64,000 nt of DNA from Streptomyces sp. TS71-3. Its GTDB lineage: Bacteria; Actinomycetota; Actinomycetes; Streptomycetales; Streptomycetaceae. How positions within the stretch are numbered: the first letter of the stretch is position 1; the number at the start of each line of letters is the position of its first letter. The stretch is taken from assembly GCF_018327685.1 (NCBI RefSeq), contig NZ_BNEL01000003.1, positions 2,480,001 to 2,544,000 on the forward strand. Direction: 5' to 3'. This document shows, one piece after another, positions 52,258-61,353 of the stretch. The notes below the pieces were generated by a model. That model was given only the letters and a program-made list of their open reading frames with translations, was not told the origin of the DNA and searched no databases. The position numbers and the translations under genes are program-made.

Positions 52258-53168
52258 ACCGTCCCCCTCGGGGTGACGGGGGTGAAGTCGTGCTTGGCGA
52301 TGTGCTCCGGGCGGGGCTGGGGCGCCGCGTACGGCTCGCGCAGCGTGTTGTCGACGCTGTTGAAGACGACGAACACGTTCGAGCGCGAGTACGGGGTGAT
52401 GTTCCCGTTGGACCCGTGCATGCAGTTGGAGTCGAAGATGGTCGCCGAGCCCGCGGGGCCGGTGAACTGCTCGATGCCCCGCCCCTCGGCGAGTTCGGTG
52501 ACGGACTCCGTGTCCGGCATGCCGATGGCGACCTTGTGGGTGCGCAGCGAGTTGCGGTGGTGGTCCTTCGGCGTCTCGCCGACGCACGGCACGTACGTCC
52601 GGTGCGAGCCCGGAATGATCATCAGGCTGCCGTTGTACGGGTAGTTCTCCGTGAGCGCGATGGACACGCTGACCGCGCGCGGGGTGGGCATCCCGTCCTC
52701 GGCGTGCCAGGTCTCGAAGTCGGAGTGCCAGTAGAACGGCCCACCGCCGAAGCCGGGCTTGTAGTTGACGCGGCTCTGGTGGACGTAGACCTCCGAGCCG
52801 AGGATCTGCCGCACCGGCCCGAGCACCCGCGGATCCCGTACGAGATCCCGGAAGACACCGCTGATGAGGTGCACGTCGAAGATCGAGCGCACCTCCTGCG
52901 AGTTCTCCTCGATGACACTGAGGTCGCCGGCCCGTATCTCCTCGTCGGCCGCGAGGACGCCGATCTCCTCGGTCAGCCTCGACACGTCGGCCGCGCTGAC
53001 CAGCGCCTCGTCGTTGTGGTATCCGCGCTCGTCGAACCCGGCCAGCGCCCGGTCGGACAGCGGCCCGTCCGCCGGGGCGCCGTACACCACCGGATCGTGG
53101 CGGGGCACGGCGGCGGTCCGCTCCGGAACGCGGGTGCGGTACGGGTCTGTCAGGACGGCGGAGTTCAT
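52254..53168 (-). CDS. Ectoine hydroxylase-like Fe(II)/2-oxoglutarate dioxygenase (EctD/PhyH)
   Basis: A 304-residue phytanoyl-CoA-dioxygenase-family hydroxylase. ATG 53168 follows AAGAAGGGATCGC. It carries the EctD signature: FYWHSDFETWHAEDGMP with iron ligands His148 and Asp150, LMIIPGSHRTYV, and the third ligand His251 in NCMHGSNG. By sequence I would call it EctD, which makes 5-hydroxyectoine. However, ectA, ectB and ectC are not near. It sits between an amine oxidase and an aldehyde dehydrogenase in a peptide-type locus, so it may hydroxylate another cyclic amidine or amino acid. Its leader carries a perfect tandem repeat. Confidence 0.85.
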   Translation of the reverse strand: MNSAVLTDPYRTRVPERTAAVPRHDPVVYGAPADGPLSDRALAGFDERGYHNDEALVSAADVSRLTEEIGVLAADEEIRAGDLSVIEENSQEVRSIFDVHLISGVFRDLVRDPRVLGPVRQILGSEVYVHQSRVNYKPGFGGGPFYWHSDFETWHAEDGMPTPRAVSVSIALTENYPYNGSLMIIPGSHRTYVPCVGETPKDHHRNSLRTHKVAIGMPDTESVTELAEGRGIEQFTGPAGSATIFDSNCMHGSNGNITPYSRSNVFVVFNSVDNTLREPYAAPQPRPEHIAKHDFTPVTPRGTV

Positions 53169-53177
53169 GCGATCCCT

Positions 53178-53215
53178 TCTTCCGATGTGGTGCGTCTCTT
53201 CCGATGTGGTGCGTC
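53178..53215. repeat. Perfect 19-bp tandem duplication in the ectD-like leader
   Basis: TCTTCCGATGTGGTGCGTC is repeated head to tail at 53178-53196 and 53197-53215, starting 10 bp upstream of the EctD-like start. Looser GTGTGG/GTGGTG words continue to about 53270. It could alter ribosome access or simply be slippage. Confidence 0.85.
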
Positions 53216-53275
53216 CGGTTTGCAGTGTGGTCCGTTCGGTGTGGTGCACGTCGCTGTGTGGCCCGTGCCGTTCGC

Positions 53276-55285
53276 TCAGTGGCCGGCGTGGCCGGTGTGT
53301 CCCCCGCCCCGGGCCCCTTCTCCGGCTCCGGCGGCGTGCGATGCGCAGGCGTCCGGGGGCGGCACGTCCAGCGCCGGGTTGCCGTCGAAGAAGCCGTTCG
53401 GGCGGAGGCTGAAGCCGGTGGTGACGACCGGCATGGCGGGCCAGTCCTCGGCGCGCACGACGTGGTGCTCCCCGAAGGTGTGCCAGAGCACGACGTCGCC
53501 GTCGGCGAGCGGGCGGTCGGCGGCGGCGTAGGCGGGCAGGCCGTCGCCGCCCCTGCTCTGGTTGGGATAGTCGCCGGCCGCGTACATCTGGGCCGGGTCG
53601 TAGGCGGTCACCCACAGGTGCCCGTACACGAACCGGGCCCGGTGCCAGGCCTCGCTGCCCTCCGGCTGCATGGGCAGCAGCCCCGATCCGGGGACGAGTT
53701 TGTACGACACGGGCTCCCCGACGCCGTTGCGGCTCCCGGAGTTGACGATGCTCCAGAACCGTCCGGTGGCGGGGTCGGCCAGGCGCTGTTGCGCGGTGGA
53801 CTCCGAGGCGAGGGGGGTCGCCCGGGTGCGCCACGCGTTCCCGCGCGGGTTGTGCTCGTCCATCGGCAGCGGCTCGGAGTCGACCTCGTACACCGTGTTC
53901 TTCTCGCCGTCGACGCTCATGTCCAGCCGCATGTTGAAGAAGTGCTGGTGGTGCGGGCCGTAGAGGCCGGGCGCCACGACGGCGCCGTGGCCGGGGGGCA
54001 CCTCCGAGTAGGCGCCGGTGGAGATCATGCCGGTGAGCTTGATCTCGAACTGCACGGTGCCGTCGAGGTAGAGGTACCAGAAGTAGCCGTACTGGTAGTT
54101 GCCGAGCACGGCGAACGACGAGACGACCAGGCGCCGCTGCCGCCGCGTGACGACGCTGCCGGTGCGGAAGTCGGTGTGCTTCCAGCCGACCCCCACGTCC
54201 TCCTCGTGCATGCAGATCGCGTTCGGGAGGGTGACCGGTTCGCCGCTCTGGTCGTGCACCACGGCGTCGAGGTAGTGGATCTCGCCGAGGCAGTCGCAGC
54301 CCAGCTCCAGCGCGTTCACCATGAAACCGGCGCCGTACTCGCCCTCGTCGAACGCGTTCTTGCGGTGGTGGGTGAGGCCGGGATCGCCGTACGGGGTGTA
54401 CATCTCGGCGAGCGAGGCGCGGTGGACGACGGGGCGCACCCGCCCGCCGTCCCGGTAGCCGACCTGGTGCAGGACCAGGCCCTCCCGGACGGTGAAGCCG
54501 ATGCGGAAGGACCACTTCTGCCACTTGACCGCATACCCGTCCACCGTGAAGCTCGGTCCCTGCGGCTGGGTGATGTCGATGGGGCGCAGGCCCTCCCGCT
54601 GCCTGGTGACACCCGGCCAGTTGCCCTCCGGCTCCCACAGCTGCGGGTCGTAGTTGCCGCTGAGTTCGGGCAGCGGTACCGGGCCGTGGTCGGTGACGTC
54701 GAGCACCTCCATGCTGTCCAGGTCGACCAGGACTTCGAGGTTCTCGACCGGCCTGGCGTACCCGTTGTCCCCCGGGTGGGCCCGTACGAAGGTCAGCGGG
54801 CAGCACAGCCGCCTGCCCGTCGCGTCGTCGAGGTCACCGGCGAAACCGGCGGGCCAGGCGTCCACCATCGCCAGCGAGAAGTCCTGCACGCCGCGCCGGC
54901 GCATGGCCTCCTGCCAGCGCCCGTCCCGGCGCACCGCCTCGTCGCACTGGCCGAACTCCTCCTCGGTGATCGCCGGCTGGGCGCCGGGACGGTGGGCGAA
55001 CTCGGCGAGCTCCATACGGCTGAGGGAGACGACCGCCTCGTACGTGCGCCGCACCGCCCGGTCCCGCAGGACCATGGCGACCTCGCGGTCGGGTACCTCA
55101 CCCTCCTGCTCGTACCGGGTGAGGGCGCTCTTCACCGGTTCCCTGAGGGAGATCATGACGAACCGCACGTCGGGAGTGATCTCGCGTGCCCGCTTCAGCA
55201 CCTCCACCGCCGTCCGGATCTCCTCCGGTGACAGGGGTTCCAGCGGATGCTTCGTGTGGGTCCGCTCCTCGGCCAGTACGGACAT
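53276..55285 (-). CDS. Copper amine oxidase (primary-amine oxidase, TPQ-type)
   Basis: A 669-residue enzyme that oxidises a primary amine to an aldehyde, NH3 and H2O2 using copper and topaquinone. ATG 55285 is used; a longer frame upstream lacks support. The catalytic base is Asp313 in AFDEGEYGAG. The TPQ precursor is Tyr397 in GNYQYGYFWY (consensus N-Y-D/E-Y). Copper His446 and His448 lie in HHQHFFNMRLD. The C-terminus adds a His/Gly-rich tail (GGGHTGHAGH). There is no signal peptide, so it acts in the cytosol. With the downstream aldehyde dehydrogenase it forms an amine-to-acid pair within the operon. The substrate is inferred to be a pathway amine. Confidence 0.92.
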   Translation of the reverse strand: MSVLAEERTHTKHPLEPLSPEEIRTAVEVLKRAREITPDVRFVMISLREPVKSALTRYEQEGEVPDREVAMVLRDRAVRRTYEAVVSLSRMELAEFAHRPGAQPAITEEEFGQCDEAVRRDGRWQEAMRRRGVQDFSLAMVDAWPAGFAGDLDDATGRRLCCPLTFVRAHPGDNGYARPVENLEVLVDLDSMEVLDVTDHGPVPLPELSGNYDPQLWEPEGNWPGVTRQREGLRPIDITQPQGPSFTVDGYAVKWQKWSFRIGFTVREGLVLHQVGYRDGGRVRPVVHRASLAEMYTPYGDPGLTHHRKNAFDEGEYGAGFMVNALELGCDCLGEIHYLDAVVHDQSGEPVTLPNAICMHEEDVGVGWKHTDFRTGSVVTRRQRRLVVSSFAVLGNYQYGYFWYLYLDGTVQFEIKLTGMISTGAYSEVPPGHGAVVAPGLYGPHHQHFFNMRLDMSVDGEKNTVYEVDSEPLPMDEHNPRGNAWRTRATPLASESTAQQRLADPATGRFWSIVNSGSRNGVGEPVSYKLVPGSGLLPMQPEGSEAWHRARFVYGHLWVTAYDPAQMYAAGDYPNQSRGGDGLPAYAAADRPLADGDVVLWHTFGEHHVVRAEDWPAMPVVTTGFSLRPNGFFDGNPALDVPPPDACASHAAGAGEGARGGGHTGHAGH

Positions 55286-55355
55286 CGCTCTGCACCGTCC
55301 TTCTCTCGGTTCGTGGTGGTGTGGTGGGAGGCGGAGGGATGGGACCGCCGCAGGG

Positions 55356-56153
55356 TCAGCGCCGCGCTGCCCCCGAGCCGGCGGTGCGGGCGAGGGCGAG
55401 GTCGTCTCTGAGGGCCGCGGTGACCGCCTGCCGGTTCCCCGCCAGGTAGAAGTGGCCACCGGAGAAGACCCTGGGGGGCATCGGCCCGGCGGTGCTGAGG
55501 GCGCCCCATCCGGCCGCGGCGGCGTCGGGCCGCACGCTGTCGTCCCGCGCCCCGTGGTAGGTGCGCACGGCGCACGGCAGCGCGGGGCCCGTACCGGCGA
55601 AGCGGTAGGTCTCCGCCACGGCGTAGTCGGCGCGCAGCCGGGGCAGCACGAGCTCCAGCAGCTCCGGTTCCTCCAGGGTCTCCGGTGTGGTCCCCCCGAT
55701 GGCGAGGACGGCCTGGAGGAACTGATCGTCGGGCAGCAGGTGCCGGTCCCGTCCCGCGGCGGCCGCGGCGGCGGGCGGCGGGCTGCCCGAGGCCACCAGC
55801 AGGGACGGTGGCCGGCCGAGCAGGGTCAGCTCCCGGGCGGCCTCGAAGGCCACGACGGCGCCGAGGCTGTGCCCGAAGAGGCAGTACGGCACGTCCGCGA
55901 GCGGCAGCAGCCCCTGCGCGAGGGCGCCGGCCAGTGCCGGCATGCCGGTCAACGGCGGTTCGCCGTACCGCTTGCCGCGGCCCGGCAGCACCACGGGAAG
56001 CACCTGGGCGGTGTCCGCCAGGGGATCGGCCCACGTCTGGTAGGTGCCGGTGTCGCCGCCCGCGTGCGGCAGGCAGAACACGCGGGGCCGCCCGTCCGGT
56101 TCGAGTCGGCCGGGAGGCACGGCCACCCAGCGGGTCGCGGGGTCCTCGGTCAT
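55356..56153 (-). CDS. Type II thioesterase of the NRPS-like locus
   Basis: A 265-residue alpha/beta-hydrolase of the external thioesterase (GrsT/TEII) type. ATG 56153 overlaps the preceding stop (ATGA). Motifs: FCLPHAGGDTGTY (about 25), the nucleophile GHSLGAVVAFE (about 95) and a late GGHFYL with the catalytic His (about 228). It clears misloaded groups from the PCP, or could release the product because the synthetase has no thioesterase domain. It is coupled directly to the adenylation-PCP gene. Confidence 0.92.
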   Translation of the reverse strand: MTEDPATRWVAVPPGRLEPDGRPRVFCLPHAGGDTGTYQTWADPLADTAQVLPVVLPGRGKRYGEPPLTGMPALAGALAQGLLPLADVPYCLFGHSLGAVVAFEAARELTLLGRPPSLLVASGSPPPAAAAAAGRDRHLLPDDQFLQAVLAIGGTTPETLEEPELLELVLPRLRADYAVAETYRFAGTGPALPCAVRTYHGARDDSVRPDAAAAGWGALSTAGPMPPRVFSGGHFYLAGNRQAVTAALRDDLALARTAGSGAARR

Positions 56154-59100
56154 GGCCTTCCGCCTCCCGACGCCGGCGCGAGGGCGGTGGCCAGGGCCCG
56201 GACCGAGGGGGAGGCGAGGAAGACCTCCAGGGGCACGTCGCCCCCGGTCTCCCGGCGGGCCCGGGTGAGGAAGCGCGCGGCCTGAAGGGAGCTCCCGCCC
56301 AGCGTGAAGAAGTCGTCCTCGGGCCGGACCTCCTCGCACCCGAGCACCTGCGCGGCCAGGTCGAGCAGCGCGGCCTCGACGTTCCTCGCCGCCCGCTCGC
56401 CGCCGGCCCGCCCGCCGGAGGCCCCTTCGCCGGCGTCCTGCCCGTCCCGGCGGCAGTCCGGACCGGTGGGTCCGGTGGGTCCGGTGGCCGGACGGTGCCA
56501 GGACACCGGTGGCAGGGCGTCCACGTCCACCTTGCCGTTGGGCGTGCTCGGCACGGCTTCGAGGAACGCGACGGCGGCGGGCACCATGTAGTGCGGGAGC
56601 CGTTCTTCGAGGTGCCGCAGCAGTTCCGGGGCGTCGGGTGTCCGGCCGTCGGCGGGTACCACGTACGCGGCGATCCGCTCGTCCACGGGGCGTACGACCG
56701 CGGTGCGCACCGCCGGGTGGCGTTCCAGCTGGTTCCTGATCTCGCCCAGTTCGATCCGGTAGCCGTTGATCTTGACCTGGTCGTCGGTGCGCCCGCCGAA
56801 CAGCAGCACGCCGTTCGGGTCCTGCCGAACCATGTCGCCCGTGCGGTACAGGACGCCGGCGGGGGCGGCAGGAGTGTCGGGGGTGCCCGAGGGGGTCGGG
56901 GTGTTCGGAGGGGGCGTGGCCTCCGAGGTGCGCGTGGTGTTCGTGAGCTCCCTGGTGTCCGTGGCACCCGTGGCACCCATGGCGCTTGTGGTACCTGAAG
57001 TACCCGAGGTGCCGGTGGCGTCCGAGAACGGGTCCGGGACGAAGTTCTCCGCCGTCAGCTCCGGCCGCTCCCTATAGCCCCGGGCGATGCCCGCGCCGCC
57101 GACCCACAGCTCGCCCGGGAAGCCCGGTGGCACGGGCATGCCGTACTCGTCGACCACGTGGACGCGCACGTTCGCCAGCGGCCTGCCGATGGGCACCGAC
57201 CCGTCGTGGGCGGCACTGTCGTGGCCGGCACCGTCGTCCGGGCCGGCGGGATCCGTGGCGCAGGCCCAGTGGGTGACGTCGATGGTGCATTCCGTCGGCC
57301 CGTAGAAGTTGTGCAGGCCGGCCCCGAGCCCCGCGGCGGCGAAGCGCCGGCAGAGCTCCGGTGAGAGGGTCTCCCCACCGCAGAAGACATACCGCAGTCC
57401 GGCGACGTCGCGCAGCCCCGGTCCCCTCTGTTCGAGCAGCAGGTCCAGGAGCGACGGCACGCAGGCGAGCACGGTGATCCGGTGGTCCACGAGGTCGCGG
57501 ACCAGCAGCCGCGGGTCCTGGTCGGCGCCGGCCCGTGCCAGCACGAGGCGCGCTCCGGACACCAGCGGTGCGAAGAGCTCCCACACCGAGATGTCGAACC
57601 CGAGCGAGGTGTGCTGGAGGACGGCGTCGCGTTCCGTGAGGGGGAAGGCGCGGGCGTCCCAGGCGAGCCGGTTGGTGAGGTTGCGGTGTTCGACCTCGAC
57701 GCCCTTGGGCAGGCCCGTGGAGCCGGACGTGTAGATCAGGTAGGCCAGGTCGGACGGTGCCGTACTCGTCGGCATCGGCGTCGGCGTCGGCATCGGTTCC
57801 GGTACCGGCCCCGGGGACCGTGCCGTCCCCGGCGGTTCACCGACGCGTCCGTCCGGGGGCGCCTCCTCGCCGCCCCCGTCCAGGGGGACGACCGTGACGC
57901 CGGCCGAGGTGAGGGCCGGGGGCCGGCCGTGTGCGAGGACGAGTTCCGCCCCGCTGTCGCGCAGCATGAACTCGATGCGCTCCGGCGGATGGTCGGGGTG
58001 GAGCGGCAAGTAGGCGCCGCCCGCCTTGAGTACCGCGAGGACGGCCACGACGGTGGCGGTGCTCCGCTCGCCCCAGACCCCGACCGGGCTCTGCGGCGAC
58101 AGTCCGCGGGCTCGCAGCTCGTGGGCCAGCCGGTCCGCCCGCTCGTCCAGCTCGCGATAGGTCGTCCGCGTGTCGCCGGACTCCACCGCGACGCGATCCG
58201 GCCACCGGCGGGCCGCGCTCTCCACCATGCCGTGCACGCTCACGGATGCCGGGTCCTCCCCGGAGGGCGTGGTCAGCTCCGTAGCCGCCGGGTCTCCGGC
58301 GGGGGCCCGGTGCCAGGGCGAGCGGGCGCGGGACAGCGCCGGTCCCTGTGCCGTACGCGGGCGGCCGATGGCGCGGAGCGGGTCCTCGCCTGCCTCGCCC
58401 GTCACGCGGGGGAGACGGACCCGCGCCGGGCTGGTCTCCTGTGCTCCGGTTCCGGGCGCGAGTCCGGCACCGGTCTCGGACGGGTGGTCCTGGCGTGTGA
58501 TGTGTGGCGCGGAAGGGAGCAGTGCACGGCGGTAGGCCACCGCCGGCACGCTGTCCGAGGTGAGCCCGGAGGCGCCGTGCGTCTGGAGGCAGTGCAGGGC
58601 CGTCTCGCGAACCGTCCGGGCGACGGCGTCGGCCGTGGCCGCGGCGCGCCCGAAGGCGTCGGGGCCGGGCTCCCGCTCGTCCAGGGCGAGCAGTTGCTCG
58701 GCCACCGACAGCCGCAGCCCTTCGAGCCGGCTGCGCGCCGCGGCCAGCGGCTGGCTCACCGCCTGGTGGTGACCGACGGGAGCGCCGAACTGGCGTCGTG
58801 CGCGCGCCCTTCGCGCCGCCGCGGCCACGGCGGTGAGGCCGACCCCCAGCAGGTGCGCCGACCGCAGCAGGACGGTCGTCGTACCCGGGTGCAGGGCGCA
58901 GGGGTTCTGAGCGGCCGGTTCTCCGCCGGCCTCGGCGGGGGCGGCCGGCTCCTCCGGTACGTGGTCCTGCGCACCGCCATCCTGCGCACCGCCGTCCTGC
59001 GTCCCGCCATCCCGCCGGACCGTGAAGCGCACGGTGACGCGCTCTTCCCCCAGCCGGCTGTGCCAGGTCGTCCCGGTGCCGGTGTCCCGTAGCGGCGCGA

Positions 59101-59749
59101 TGCCGAGGTGGGCCGTGTCGGTGCCCACCAGGACCAGCAAGTCCGGTGGCGGACCGGGAACGTCCACGGCGACACGGAACGGGGACGCCGCGGCGGCGCC
59201 GCGGTACGCGCCCGAGCCCGGAGTGCCGTTGGACGGGTCCGTGCACGTCTCCGCCGTGCTCCCACCGGCGGCCGGAGGCTCCGAGGCGGTCATGGCGAGG
59301 GGACACACGCGTGCCGTGACCTGCCCGGACAGCAGGGCGGCGGTGGTGTCTCCCGCCGGGTCCAGGGCGGCTACGAGGGGGGCGGCCAGCAGGTCGTCCA
59401 GGACCTCGCCGGGCAGCAGGGCCTTGCCGGCCTCTTCCGCGAGCAGCTGGGCCTCGCGGCGGGCTAGGCCCCGGCCCTGACGCGACACCGGCAGCAGTGC
59501 ACCGGTGAAGTCCCGGTCCGCCATGGCCCGGCGGACGCGTGCGACGTCCGGCGCGTACGGTGCCGGGGTGTGCGGTGCCGGGGTGTGCGGTGCCGGGGTG
59601 TGCGGCGCGAGTGCGTCCGCATTTGGTGCCGGACGCCCCTCATCCGGTGGGCCCGCACCCGTGTACGGCCGAAGCCCGTCGCCGGCCTCGGACAGCAGGT
59701 CACGGAACTCCTCCCGGAGCTGGTGGTGCCATGACGCGAGTAGGGGCAT
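56150..59749 (-). CDS. Fused acyl-CoA-dehydrogenase-like / adenylation / PCP protein
   Basis: A 1,199-residue fusion. Residues 1-430 resemble the C-terminal half of an acyl-CoA dehydrogenase: GVGLTAVAAAARRARARRQFGAP (in part), then HHQAVSQPLAAARSRLEGLRLSVAEQL. It lacks the N-terminal flavin/substrate motif, as partner subunits do. An adenylation domain (about 505-1030) follows: LIYTSGSTGLPKG, FDISVWELF, NFYGPTECTID, YRTGDMV and NGKVDVDAL. A PCP (about 1105-1180) has Ser1154 in TLGGSSLQA. No condensation or thioesterase domain is present. It would load one amino acid and present it to a built-in or adjacent dehydrogenase. Low-complexity inserts interrupt the domains. My hand-read specificity code (D-I-W-F-H-F-V-I, uncertain) matches no standard code I know. 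Confidence 0.85.
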   Translation of the reverse strand: MPLLASWHHQLREEFRDLLSEAGDGLRPYTGAGPPDEGRPAPNADALAPHTPAPHTPAPHTPAPYAPDVARVRRAMADRDFTGALLPVSRQGRGLARREAQLLAEEAGKALLPGEVLDDLLAAPLVAALDPAGDTTAALLSGQVTARVCPLAMTASEPPAAGGSTAETCTDPSNGTPGSGAYRGAAAASPFRVAVDVPGPPPDLLVLVGTDTAHLGIAPLRDTGTGTTWHSRLGEERVTVRFTVRRDGGTQDGGAQDGGAQDHVPEEPAAPAEAGGEPAAQNPCALHPGTTTVLLRSAHLLGVGLTAVAAAARRARARRQFGAPVGHHQAVSQPLAAARSRLEGLRLSVAEQLLALDEREPGPDAFGRAAATADAVARTVRETALHCLQTHGASGLTSDSVPAVAYRRALLPSAPHITRQDHPSETGAGLAPGTGAQETSPARVRLPRVTGEAGEDPLRAIGRPRTAQGPALSRARSPWHRAPAGDPAATELTTPSGEDPASVSVHGMVESAARRWPDRVAVESGDTRTTYRELDERADRLAHELRARGLSPQSPVGVWGERSTATVVAVLAVLKAGGAYLPLHPDHPPERIEFMLRDSGAELVLAHGRPPALTSAGVTVVPLDGGGEEAPPDGRVGEPPGTARSPGPVPEPMPTPTPMPTSTAPSDLAYLIYTSGSTGLPKGVEVEHRNLTNRLAWDARAFPLTERDAVLQHTSLGFDISVWELFAPLVSGARLVLARAGADQDPRLLVRDLVDHRITVLACVPSLLDLLLEQRGPGLRDVAGLRYVFCGGETLSPELCRRFAAAGLGAGLHNFYGPTECTIDVTHWACATDPAGPDDGAGHDSAAHDGSVPIGRPLANVRVHVVDEYGMPVPPGFPGELWVGGAGIARGYRERPELTAENFVPDPFSDATGTSGTSGTTSAMGATGATDTRELTNTTRTSEATPPPNTPTPSGTPDTPAAPAGVLYRTGDMVRQDPNGVLLFGGRTDDQVKINGYRIELGEIRNQLERHPAVRTAVVRPVDERIAAYVVPADGRTPDAPELLRHLEERLPHYMVPAAVAFLEAVPSTPNGKVDVDALPPVSWHRPATGPTGPTGPDCRRDGQDAGEGASGGRAGGERAARNVEAALLDLAAQVLGCEEVRPEDDFFTLGGSSLQAARFLTRARRETGGDVPLEVFLASPSVRALATALAPASGGGRP
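59561..59605. repeat. Three perfect 15-bp repeats inside the fusion gene
   Basis: TGCCGGGGTGTGCGG occurs three times head to tail, encoding APHTP pentapeptides near residue 50 of the fusion protein. A fourth degenerate unit (APYAP) precedes them on the plus strand. The length keeps the reading frame. Confidence 0.9.
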
Positions 59750-59750
59750 G

Positions 59751-61145
59751 TCACTCTCCCTCCCAGGGGTCGCCGCCGTCGAGCAGTTCCGTGGCGACGG
59801 CGTCGAGTTGCATCGGGGAGGTGCCGGCCGCGAGCGTCAGACCGGGTGCCTCCGCCAGGGCGACGGCGAGGTCGGGGAAGGCCTCGGCGAACGGAAGATC
59901 CTCCTGGGCGCCGGAAGCGACGGCGTCCGGACCGGTGACGGTGCCGGCCGTGCTCGCCTCGCCCGCCGCGCCGGCCGCGCCCACTGCACCTGCCGGGTCA
60001 GCGCCGGCCGTGTCAGCCCAGGCCGGGGCGCCGAGAAGCTGTCCTGCCAACAGGGCCACGCGTTGCGCGAGTTCGCTGGCCCACCACTTGGCACCCGCGG
60101 CCGCGGCGCCGTTCTGCCGTCCGGTGTCCAGGTCCTGCACGGCGCGCCAGGACAGCAGGCGTGCGGCGCGCAGTTCGGCGTCGAGTTCGTCGAGCGCGTG
60201 CCGTTTCGTCTCCTCTTCCAGCCGGCCGGACGCGTCGAGCGCGCTGACCAGGTTGTCGAACCACCTGCGTGCCCGCCCGGCGAAGCAGATGCCCGTACGT
60301 TCGAGGCCGAGCGCCTCCGTGATCAGAGGCCAGCCACCGCCGGGGGCTCCCACCAGCGCGTCCGGCCCGGTCTCGACACCGTCGAGGCGTACCCGGAAGA
60401 GCTGCTCGGGGTTGAGGGTGTCGAGGGGGTCGACGTGTACGCCGGGCGTGTCGAGCGGCACGATGAAGAGGCTGAGCCCCGCGTGCTTGCCACCGCTGCG
60501 TGCACCGGCCCGGCCGCCGGATTCCGCGTGGCCCCCCGGCGCCGCTTTCGCACCGCGTTCCGCCCGGCCTCCGAGCCCCGCCCGGTCCGCCGGAGTCTCG
60601 CTCCCGCCCGGCGGCGGTACGGCGCGTGCGGCGCAGACGGCGAACTCCGCTTCCGCGGTGCGCCCGTTCCAGACCTTGACCCCGTCCAGCCGCCAGCCTT
60701 CTCCGGCCGGCTCCGCCGTGGTGGTGAGCGCCGCCAGGTCGCTCCCGGCGTCGGGCTCGGTGTAGAGGACGGAGAAGAGGCTTCTGCCCTCGGCCATCGC
60801 CGGCAGGTGGCGGCTTCGCTGTTCCCCGGTGCCGCCGGTGAGGAGGGAAGCGCCGGCGTTGTCGATCGTGTTCACCCGCGCGCTGTCCGGTACGCCGGCG
60901 AGTGCGAGTTCCTCGGCGACCACGGCCGCGGCGTAGGGACCCGCTCCCAGCCCTCCGTACCGTTCGGGCCAGTGCGGTGCCAGCCACCTGCGTGCGCCCA
61001 GCTCCCGGTAGACGGCAGCGGCGTGGGGCATGCCGTGCTCGGCCGCAGCCCAGCAGCGGCGCGTCTCGTCGCGTAACCGCGGTTCGGACAGCAGGCTCCT
61101 GACGGCCTTGCGCAGTCCTTCGTGCGTGTCGGGTGAACCCTGCAC
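59751..61145 (-). CDS. Acyl-CoA dehydrogenase family protein
   Basis: A 464-residue flavoprotein of the acyl-CoA dehydrogenase family. GTG 61145 follows a G-rich site (GGGGG). It has the N-terminal helical domain (ELGARRWLAPHWPERYGGLG), the flavin/substrate motif TEPDAGSDLAAL (about 125) and the beta-domain KVWNGRTAEAEF. The C-terminal helical domain is interrupted by Ala/Gly/Thr-rich stretches near 185-230 and 380-415. Its stop is 1 bp before the fused dehydrogenase-A-PCP gene. The two may form a heteromeric dehydrogenase that desaturates an aminoacyl-S-PCP, as homologues do to prolyl-PCP in pyrrole formation. That role is inference. Confidence 0.88.
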   Translation of the reverse strand: MQGSPDTHEGLRKAVRSLLSEPRLRDETRRCWAAAEHGMPHAAAVYRELGARRWLAPHWPERYGGLGAGPYAAAVVAEELALAGVPDSARVNTIDNAGASLLTGGTGEQRSRHLPAMAEGRSLFSVLYTEPDAGSDLAALTTTAEPAGEGWRLDGVKVWNGRTAEAEFAVCAARAVPPPGGSETPADRAGLGGRAERGAKAAPGGHAESGGRAGARSGGKHAGLSLFIVPLDTPGVHVDPLDTLNPEQLFRVRLDGVETGPDALVGAPGGGWPLITEALGLERTGICFAGRARRWFDNLVSALDASGRLEEETKRHALDELDAELRAARLLSWRAVQDLDTGRQNGAAAAGAKWWASELAQRVALLAGQLLGAPAWADTAGADPAGAVGAAGAAGEASTAGTVTGPDAVASGAQEDLPFAEAFPDLAVALAEAPGLTLAAGTSPMQLDAVATELLDGGDPWEGE

Positions 61146-61269
61146 GGAAGAACCCCCAAACTCTCGTGAGTGGTGACCTCGAACCTTGTGAACAACCCTG
61201 TGAACGGCTGGGCATTCCGTACCTCAGTGCCCACATATCCCGTTGTGTGGCGGAGGCATGCAATCCGAG

Positions 61270-61298
61270 TATGTACGCCCGGCCCGACGGCGTGTCAA
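61270..61298 (-). promoter_or_regulatory. Near-consensus promoter of the leftward operon
   Basis: Reading leftward: -35 TTGACA (complement of 61293-61298), 17-bp spacer, -10 TACATA (complement of 61270-61275). Initiation near 61263 would give a leader of about 120 bases before the acyl-CoA dehydrogenase start. It is one of two divergent promoters in the 691-bp gap 61146-61836. Confidence 0.65.
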
Positions 61299-61353
61299 CT
61301 CAGGGCGGTAAGCGACAAAAACGCTGTACGTGTAACCCAGGAGGCGAAAAAGA

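Noticed and set aside
56140..59749. Assigning a substrate to the adenylation domain
   Set aside because: The hand-read specificity code is uncertain and fits no code I recall; naming an amino acid would be a guess.
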